Shown here: piece by piece, positions 57,065 through 64,000 of the stretch
Layout of the letters: every line of letters starts with the position of its first letter
How positions within the stretch are numbered: position 1 is the stretch's first letter
Assembly (NCBI GenBank): GCA_047967505.1
Contig: CM106538.1
Origin: Dipteris shenzhenensis
Lineage: Eukaryota; Polypodiophyta; Polypodiopsida; Gleicheniales
Strand: one strand, 5' to 3'
Length of the DNA stretch: 64,000 nt
Translations under genes and position numbers: made by a program
The notes under the pieces: model-generated
Told to the model about the DNA's origin: nothing
What the model saw: the letters and a program-made list of their open reading frames with translations, nothing else
Database searches by the model: none

Positions 57065-57215
57065 AAGCTAAGCCACGTCATGTGGCTTCAAGTATAAAAA
57101 ATAAGGAAACTAAGCCACGTCATGTGGCTTCAAGTACAAAAAATAAGAGGAGTGTATATACAAGAGGCATGAAGCCAAGCCAGTGAAGCCAAGCCAGTGG
57201 CTTTAAGTACAAAAA
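57065..57215. repeat. Tandem repeat with AAGCCACGTCATGTGGCTT palindrome
   Basis: Two copies with a 43-bp period carry the near-perfect palindrome AAGCCACGTCATGTGGCTT followed by CAAGTA. A third, rearranged one is at 57,170-57,205 (AAGCCAAGCCAGTGGCTTTA). Confidence 0.8.
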
Positions 57216-57406
57216 AGAGTAGCTAGCACTACTTCTATGACTAATCCTCGCTGCCTTCCATGCTCCCTTCTGCGCTCTCCCTTCTGTGCTCCCTTCTATG
57301 CCTCCTTCCTCGTCTTCCTCGTCATCTTGTGCATGGGCCTATAAACAAGGGACAACATATATCAATGTATGAAAAATCAAATATTTACTTATAATATTGG
57401 CATTAT

Positions 57407-58602
57407 TTAATTACTTTCAAATATTACCTCGGGGGCTGCTCCAGTAGCCCGGATATACTGCTCCTCAGTAATCAACCCGTCATCATAGAAGTGCCTCCAT
57501 GTATCTCCTTTGTGATGGTGGCGGTGGTAGGCTGTCTCCACAGGAGTAGGGTATCTGCCCATGATCTCAAGCTGCAAGATGACACAATTTGCGGAGGGAT
57601 TAGTACAAAGAAACAACCTCCTAATAAACTACATAAGCAATATAATTTGAGATCGATACTTACAAATTGGGCCTCCCATGATTCAACACCCCCTGCTCCA
57701 AAATGCGCGCTTCCATATTCCTCCATCTGGATCCTTCATGCCTCCACATGCTGTAGACTGGGGTCCTTCCTCGCTGACTTCATTGCTTTCTTCCACTCAC
57801 GCTTGTGAGTGGTGTGGGGCGGGCCCCTTGGTGGTTGACCTCCCTCGAGCCTGGCAAGCTTCGCTAGTGCCTGCCTCTCTTAAGCGAAGATCTTTTATTA
57901 CCAAGTATCGTAACAATCTTTGACTTGGCCCATTTATCTGTGAACTGGCGATTGGGGGGGTTAGGATACCTAGAGCGAATAGCAGTGAGGGTCTCATCAA
58001 CCAACCTCTTTGGCTGGTCTTTGAAGTGGATAAAGCAATCTCTATAATTGTTAGCAATTATAGAGCGCATGAAGGCCATGATGCCCTTCCCCTGCACATC
58101 CATCAAGATGCCTCCTGTCTGAGTGATGTCATAGAATATCGTACCATCACTCGGAGGCACGTCTAAATCATCTAAATCATCATCGTCCCCACCGCCACCC
58201 CTCCCAAAGCACTGTGCATGCATCCCCCACCGCTCTCCCTACTACTACGCCTACTACCGTGTCGTGTCGAGCTCGTACACTGGCCACTCATAGCTGGAGA
58301 TTGCACGGGACTATGTTGACCACTCGTAGCTGGAGAACCGAGTCTCGATTGCACAGGAGTACGTCGACGGCTCTACGAGACAGAAGGACCTCCTGACGGC
58401 ATGGGGGAAGGGGCATAAGACGGCATGGCAGAAGGGGCATAAGACGGCATGGGGGAAGGGGCATAAGATGGCATGGGAGATGGGCCTCAGTTGTGTAGCT
58501 GGCTGGGGGCTGTGCTGACTCTATTGGGGTGATCTCAGCTAGTGCGGGGTGGTTGGGAGTCTGTAGTGCTGACTCCTGGGGGGTGTTTAGAGTACTCGTC
58601 AT
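57407..58602 (-). pseudogene. Plant transposase relic (Ptta/En/Spm type)
   Basis: Minus-strand reading. A Pro/Ser-rich N-terminal part contains PSPMPSYA repeated about four times (58,480-58,390), then SPATSGQHSPVQSPAMSGQ. An acidic GGGGDDDDLDDLDV stretch leads to YRDCFIHFKDQPKRLVDE and FTDKWAKSKIVTILGNKRSS (58,200-57,870). A frameshift leads to HKREWKKAMKSARKDPS, a stop, then GSAHFGAGGVESWEAQF. A 91-bp GT-AG intron (57,573-57,663) precedes LEIMGRYPTPVETAYHRHHH, LITEEQYIRATGAAPE. This order resembles the conserved domain of En/Spm-associated plant transposase proteins (Transposase_24-like). The match is from memory of the family pattern. One frameshift and at least two stops make it non-functional. 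Confidence 0.55.
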
Positions 58603-58861
58603 ATACCCTTATAACTCCAGGACTAGGAGGGTGCCCTAAAAGGTTATAAAAACGTGTGGTTTTTATTGACGGTGCAGTTTCTTCAATGCATCTCTTTTTA
58701 CAAAGCAACAATCTTAAACTGGTAAGTCCCTCCAATTAGAATCCCAGGGATCAGGTGAGCTGGAAGCGCTTCCTAGCCACATGTTGAACTGGAAAAAAGA
58801 AAAAAAATCTATTACTGATGAGCTGAGAAGAAAGGGGAAGGGAAGAGAGGATTACTGTCAG

Positions 58862-59035
58862 AGCACGTCTGTAGACGCGTCTGATTAACGCGTCTATTTT
58901 CGCGTATAATAGTGCGTCTATAGACACGGCTATTTGTGTCTACAAACAGGCTAGACGCGCATTTAGACATGCTTGTAGATGCAGTTTTAGATGTGCTCTG
59001 AGATGCACCTATAGATGCGCTCCGACAGACGGACT
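58862..59035. repeat. AGACGCG/CGCGTCT motif array, right
   Basis: About ten related words (TAGACGCGTCTGATTAACGC, GTGCGTCTATAGAC, AGACGCGCATTTAGAC, ATAGATGCGCTC) over 175 bp, similar to the left array. Confidence 0.8.
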
Positions 59036-59040
59036 TTTCT

Positions 59041-59827
59041 AAAAAGTAGAAAAGGACCCCAGGGGATTCACTCTTCATTAAAGGGGGACGTCACCTGCGT
59101 GCATGAACTTCAAGAAAACCCCCTATTTAAGATCCATGTAGGATTATAAAACACCCCTATTTAAGCTTATAAGGTACAAGAAAAAGTCTAGTGTGCTCCC
59201 CCCCTTTCCTTAAACCTACGTCAAGACGGCTATCCTATTTTGTCAAACAACAAGACTATAAGACGGCTATCATATTTTGTCAAACATCCATCTGTCATCC
59301 GCACACCCTCCGCACACTTGTTACCATACATGGTTAGCATGGTGATTCTTGATTCAAGCCTAATAATGATGATAACAGCATTTGTTAAAGTTACATCTAT
59401 CAAAATAGATGTTCTTGATTCATGCATAATAGTGATGATAAGAGCACTCATGTGTTGGCATTACATCCATTACATGCTAATCACCTACATCGACATGCTA
59501 ACCAAGGCAACATTATACCATTTTGCATACGTATTGATTGTACATCTACAAAGAGTATACATATCCACCAATGTATTTCCATACGTAAAGCTCTTGAAAT
59601 ACTATCAAGATGTCTTTTCAAGTAAGCCTAGCCTCCTTCCTTGCCCAATACATATTCTCCAAGTATGTTGGAGGAACAGATACGAGGTATGATGATCCTT
59701 TTAATGGACAAGGCTATAAGTGGCATAGCCTGGGCATCCCTTAATCCCATCTCCTCTAATCCTCAATGGGAGCAACAGGTGTAGCTGGCCTTATCAAAGC
59801 TAGCTGCATATCATATGCATTACCTCC
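59041..59827. other. No gene recognised
   Basis: Two copies of a unit of about 60 bp (GATTCTTGATTCAAGCCTAA and GTTCTTGATTCATGCATAAT) lie at 59,343-59,440. A 150-codon ORF at 59,240-59,692 has hydrophobic, repeat-driven composition and no motif I can name. I do not call it. Confidence 0.4.
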
Positions 59828-60046
59828 TTACAAAGGTGTAGCAGAAGCAATAACTAGATCTACAAGACAAGCCTCATCACCTCTACCATAGCCCCATATA
59901 CTCTTACCAACTAACACATTATTCACCATAGGACTCCACATGGAATACTTGGTTCCATCCAATTTATCCTCCCAGGCCAAAACTTCAAACACGTCTCCCA
60001 AATTTAGATTCAGATTTTGATTCTGAACCATCTTAGATGTATGCAT
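59828..60046 (-). pseudogene. gag: Copia gag N-terminal fragment
   Basis: The ORF includes KLDGTKYSMWSPMVNNVLVG and KSIWGY. The pattern KLxGxNYxxWxxxMxxxL is typical of the gag start of plant copia elements. Only about 70 codons remain before stops. No LTR was recognised beside it. 60,047-60,890 holds nothing else I can identify. Confidence 0.55.
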
Positions 60047-60889
60047 AAACTACCCACTGATTCACATGCTGTGAATGGTATTGCACCAACAAAATCACAT
60101 TAACCCACTAGCCAATGCTTGGCTAAACAATGCACAAACCTCACTGAACTTCCAATGCAGACCTATACTTGCAAAACATGAACTAATTTGAATGTTGTAT
60201 TGCCAAATACAGAGGTAAATAGCTCCAAATCCTTTCCCATAATTGGCAACAGTCTCTAAACCTACTCAGAATAGTGTAGACAGCAACTACATTCACTGTT
60301 ATTGGGGCGGACAAGCTAGAAAGCTGTAGTAGACCCAATATATAGCGTATAAGAATGATTACACACTAACATAAACAAGTTTCTTCTCCCTTAAAAAACA
60401 AACACTAGAATGAGAAGCTAAAAAGCATCTTGGATGTTTAATAGTAGCAAATATGAAGTTACACAAGAGTAACACCTGAACAATCCATGAATCTAAACCA
60501 AAATTTGATAGAGTAGAAAACATAAAATGCATCTTGAATGTTTACTAGAAAAACTAAAAATTAAACAAGAGTAACACCCGAACAATCCATGTCTACAATC
60601 CATGTCTATAATCCATAAGTTTAGCATTGACACATCTATGGGCATCTTCTCATAAATGCTGCATCATGCCACATAGCTCGCCAACAAATTTATCCTGCAA
60701 AACAAACATAAGCTCCCTATCAAGTTACATGTTGCAAACCTAGGATCCCTATGTGATAAGAAGGATTGAAAGCACATTAACAAAAACATATGTTACCTTC
60801 ATCTACATCAGAGATTGGAGCAGTAGGGCTGCAAATGGACTAGGAAGGAGGGAAGGGAAGGGACGACTTCAAAATGGATAAACTTTACA

Positions 60890-61884
60890 AAAATTTAAAA
60901 AATAGAAAATGTACCTTTTCTGCCTTGCACATATTCATTGAAAAGTTTGTAGCCATTCTCATCAAGATGGTATTTCTTTGTTTGTCGATCATAGTTGAGA
61001 TTGGCCAAGGCTATTATAGATTCCAAATCCACACATTGGTTGTCAACAAGGTCATTGGCCAAGGCTATTATAGATTCCAAATCCACACATTGGTTGTCAA
61101 CAAGGTCATATGTGTAGGTCCTAGTTCCCTTTGCTTGTTGATACCATGACAAATGAATTTGAACATTCAAAGGCCTATCCAATAGATCAAAGGGTCCTCT
61201 TGTCTCTTTTAGACAATTTCCAACCTTTCTCCTCATGCTTACCACCCTTCCAAGGTACCACATGCCGTCTTACTAGTATTCCCAGCTTTTCCTTTTCCTC
61301 TTGTCTTTTTGTTTGCATTTATTGATGTGCTTTCAAACAATACTGCACAATCAGATCCAATCAGATCCTATACCAAGACATGTTCCTGTATGAATCATTG
61401 CCTTCTTCTCCAACAAAAAATACACTCCACTTTTTACCCTTGTTAATCTATCTTTAGATAGTGTGGGATTTCCATTCAATTGGCTGACAAGTGTGCTTTT
61501 AGAAATGGCTTTCCCATCCACTTCAACAAATGACGATATTTCACTAGCCACCTTCTCCTCCTCATCAATTAGACAATCAATCACATGATGAAGCTCACTT
61601 TCACTAGTAATTTCCTCATCCAGATCACCTCGAACACCACTATCAAAGTGATTATCTTCATCTATAAGTAGAACATCATCCAATGATTCATCTTCATCCA
61701 CATATTCAAGATTAGGGTTGAAGAGTTCTAAGAGATCTCCCTCCTCCCATGAGTCATTCCAAAAAGTTTCATCACGCATACCAAGTGTCTCACTTATGGC
61801 CTTTGCTTCTAATAATCCCTCTTTCAATGCAAATACCATATGGTTGTCACTACTCACACAAGCATAGTCTCCCAGGTTGGCCAA
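60890..61884 (-). pseudogene. Third, divergent copy of the transposase-like gene (C-terminal part)
   Basis: Frames 61,884-61,351 and 61,263-60,895 match the C-terminal third of the right copy. NLGDYACVSSDN corresponds to NLGDYECVSTDD. STLVSQLNGNPTLSKDRLTR is shared in full, and MWYLGRVVSMRRKVG and HLDENGYKLFNEYVQG have clear counterparts. The two frames are separated by a shift near 61,300. A perfect 54-bp tandem duplication (61,001-61,108) adds 18 residues. The rest of the gene is missing; its coding sequence is cut at 61,889 by a copia insertion. Divergence from the other two copies is far greater than between those two, so it is a different lineage of the same family. Confidence 0.85.
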
Positions 61885-61889
61885 AGGAG

Positions 61890-62128
61890 TGTTGGGGTAA
61901 AGGCACTGGCCACCCTATGTAACAATTTTTAGTCTAGTACTGCTAAGTACACTAAGTATGCATTGTACTTAGTGCCTAGTGGTCCTAGCCTTATCCAAAG
62001 ATATATATATACTACTGTGTGTACTTGGGGAGGTACCACTCATTGTTTATCCCCACCTATTGGTGTCTACTGTGGGTGTGTCTCCCCTCCTCACTCCCAA
62101 ACTCCTACTCTCTCCCTCTTCTATGTCA
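61890..62128 (+). mobile_element. 5' LTR of a copia element (239 bp)
   Basis: Starts TGTTGGGGTAAAGG and ends CTATGTCA, two bases before a primer binding site. Contains TATATATATACTACTG near 62,002-62,017 as a possible TATA region. It interrupts transposase coding at 61,889. The five bases before it (AGGAG) would be the target duplication, but the right side is outside the window. Confidence 0.9.
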
Positions 62129-62130
62129 AC

Positions 62131-62143
62131 TGGTATCAGAGCC
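62131..62143 (+). promoter_or_regulatory. Primer binding site, tRNA-iMet type
   Basis: TGGTATCAGAGCC matches the standard plant retrotransposon primer site complementary to the initiator methionine tRNA 3' end. It lies two bases downstream of the LTR. Confidence 0.93.
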
Positions 62144-63821
62144 ACTGCTCTACTACTCCTCTCCCGATCCCCTCCATCCTCTCCATCCTCACGGGTCACG
62201 CTTGTTCTCAGCCAGCCAACGGGCAGCGTCTTTTCCATCACGAAAGATTCAGCTCGCAACTCTCTCACTTAGCCAGCCAATGGGTGGCTTCACCATAGTG
62301 AGGGAGCAGACATTCAGTGTTGCATTCAGCAGCTAGTAGCTAGCAGCTAACAACCGACAGCCAGCCATTGCCGCAGCAACAGCACGCATATGTGACAGGC
62401 AAGCGAGCAACAGCACGCATATGCATCGAAGAGGCGGCAACAACCAACAGCTAACAGAACAGCTAACAGCCGGCAGATTGCAAACGTGTACGACAGACAT
62501 CGTGGGAGCTTTCAGACACATCATTGCACAGGTATAAGCGTGGGTGGTGCAAGGGCATCGAGTGCCTAGGGGCATGCATTTCTGCGTTTTCTCATATCTC
62601 GAGGGAAGCACACATATTGTGTTTCGTGTCTTCCTGCTTCTTGATGGTGATCTTTTTTTTGTCATCACACGTGGAGGATCTTCTACTGAGTCCTACTTGG
62701 GCTCATATATCGAGGAGGGGAATTTCTTAATTTTTCGTTGTCTACGAGACAACATTACTCTATCACATTTTGCCATTGGCATTTGAGCCAGGGGTTCTAC
62801 TTGTCGCAGGGCTTTTACTCGCACTGAGGCTTAGCTTATGCCGCAAACAATGTCGAGACAGGTCTATCACCTAGCCAGTGATTGTACGTCAATGAAATCA
62901 TTCGAGTACAGCCATTAATGCAGTGTATGCATTTGCATGATCTGTTGATTGACACTTGCAGTGTATGCCTTTGTTGGACGCAATTCAAGGGATTTGCAGT
63001 CACATGCCTTGTATAAGCTGTGGAGGACATTTGCAGTGTTTATGCACGGAATGTGCCATCCCAACATGGGGCTTTTGATGCTACAGTGATTTGAAGTATT
63101 GTTGTATTTTTTATGTAGAGAGTACCTTCACGCAGTGGGTAGATTTGTTCAATTTTGTCCAACTTTGACTTTTGTCAAATTGGGGCTTTTGTAGCCTGAC
63201 CGACAATTTGTCCAGTGGGAGTACTCAGGATGAATTCTCTTGTCTCGTGGAGTGCATCTATGCCTTGAAAGTGCAAAATAAATTTGGGGCTTTTAGTCAA
63301 AAGTCAAATTTATCAGGTTTTACGATCAAATATCTGATTATCTTCACGCATTCAGAGGGCTTTTGAGCCACTTCACCTCTAGACTGTATATTCAGTTGGG
63401 GGGGAAGCTATTGGAACATTTGGAGGTCTAAAATCAGGGATTTTCATCAAAAATCAGAGATTTCCTGTTTTTTTTTAACAGTCCGGGACTGTCACACAAC
63501 AGGTTTGACCAGTTTTGACCATCAGAGAGCCAAAAAGTACTGCTGTTTTTTATTCGAACTGTTTTGGATTTTTTTGGAGCATCTTGACACAGCTATACCG
63601 CACTTTCGCCAGTGAAAATCACAGGAACAGCTTGCTGTACCTTTTCTGTAGCAAGTGGGAGAAAGACTTTAAGGTGGTTTTGTGCCACTGAAACAGTGAA
63701 AGATCACTTTCAACTTCACTTCCGCTGCGGGAGATTTATTTGGAGTGACTTGTGCTTTAATTGCACACCTATACAGGGAGTCAGGCAGTTCCATTGAGGA
63801 ACAAACTCTTCTTTCTTTACC
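62144..63821 (+). other. Long untranslated leader of the copia element
   Basis: About 1.68 kb between the primer site and gag, without a convincing ORF. Early part repeats CAGCAACAGCACGCATATG (62,373-62,425). Later part repeats TTGGGGCTTTTGTAG/AGTC (63,180-63,300). Unusually long for a copia leader; an insertion or internal promoter region is possible. Confidence 0.6.
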
Positions 63822-64000
63822 ATGAGTTCTAGCAGCGACGTGTCGTCCTTGTTCCAGATAAAGAAGCTCAAAGGAGCTAAAAACTACGACATATGGAGGA
63901 CACAATGCTACAATGTGTTGATGCAGAAGGACCAGTACAAACCTATAAAGGAGAAGGGTGTTAAGCCCTCCAACATTACTGATGAGCAGTGGGAGAAGAT
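63822..64000 (+). CDS. gag: Copia gag, N-terminal part, open at the window edge
   Basis: Starts ATG at 63,822 and stays open for 59 codons to the edge. LFQIKKLKGAKNYDIWRTQC matches the KLxGxNYxxWxxx start of plant copia gag. It lies downstream of the LTR and primer site on the same strand. Protease, integrase, RT and the 3' LTR would lie beyond the window. No stop is seen in the visible part, and the clean LTR suggests a relatively young element. Confidence 0.85.
   Translation, partial: MSSSSDVSSLFQIKKLKGAKNYDIWRTQCYNVLMQKDQYKPIKEKGVKPSNITDEQWEK

Larger units (their letters stand above)
56621..59040 (-). mobile_element. En/Spm-like DNA element with AGACGCG-rich flanking arrays (borders uncertain)
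   Basis: A broken plant transposase gene is bracketed by two arrays of the same short motif (56,621-56,880 and 58,862-59,035). This is the expected layout of subterminal binding sites around a CACTA-type gene. I do not see CACTA termini or a target duplication, and the arrays are not clear inverted copies of each other. The element interrupts the copia pol fragment at its left edge. Confidence 0.5.

Noticed and set aside
59240-59692. 150-codon ORF as a gene
   Set aside because: Hydrophobic, built partly on a ~60-bp duplication, overlapped by minus-strand ORF, no motif.
1-64000. tRNA or rRNA genes
   Set aside because: By eye I saw no A/B box pair with a cloverleaf or rRNA core sequence; a covariance-model scan would be decisive.

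Overview
This window is AT-rich nuclear DNA of a land plant. The evidence is a degenerate plant ABCG half-transporter fragment with phased GT-AG introns, an LHT-type amino-acid transporter exon, Ty3/gypsy and Ty1/copia retrotransposons with plant hallmarks, an En/Spm-type transposase relic, and a satellite of about 180 bp. I cannot name the species. I found no intact, clearly functional host gene. Almost everything recognisable is mobile DNA, often nested, and most coding sequence carries stops or frameshifts.

Layout. At 0.2-2.4 kb there is a relic of a Cys/His-rich repeat-derived gene whose putative intron is full of short palindromic motifs. At 3.2-5.1 kb (-) and 19.3-21.0 kb (+) lie two decayed copies of one unrecognised coiled-coil/RING-like ORF. 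At 7.0-7.95 kb is a deleted copia element (gag plus 3' LTR), followed by one satellite monomer. At 9.4-18.9 kb (-) is a long gypsy element (gag, protease, RT, RNase H, integrase) with extra ORFs downstream of integrase. One of these has the same coiled-coil/RING-like layout as the two decayed copies. A 247-bp MITE sits between its RT and RNase H.

Central block, 22-45 kb. Two related DNA transposon copies lie head to head as a large inverted repeat. The right one (32,637-44,805; 12,169 bp) is delimited end to end. It has 14-bp terminal inverted repeats, a perfect 8-bp target duplication (CTTACACT), and an insertion site inside the ~180-bp satellite array at 29.3-32.6 kb. It carries a large two-exon transposase-like gene, a BED/TTF-like finger exon, a six-unit array of imperfect palindromes, and one complete, still open exon of an LHT amino-acid transporter. 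The left copy (about 22,768-28,243) is partial and lies 155 bp downstream of the ABCG fragment. A divergent third copy of the gene is at 60.9-61.9 kb. Three 247-bp MITEs (15.0, 51.7, 54.9 kb) share the 14-bp termini and an internal CACGTG with the large element and have 8-9-bp target duplications. Together these look like one coherent transposon family, large elements plus small derivatives, and are the most interesting content here.

Right part. At 46-51.4 kb is diverged duplicated DNA with a repeated exon-like segment and an array of short palindromes, then GT/GA microsatellites. At 55.1-56.6 kb (+) is a copia pol fragment. At 56.6-59.0 kb is an En/Spm-like element with AGACGCG-rich arrays on both sides of a broken transposase gene. 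At 61,890 a copia element begins (239-bp LTR, tRNA-Met-type primer site). It has inserted into the third transposase copy and runs off the right edge with gag open.
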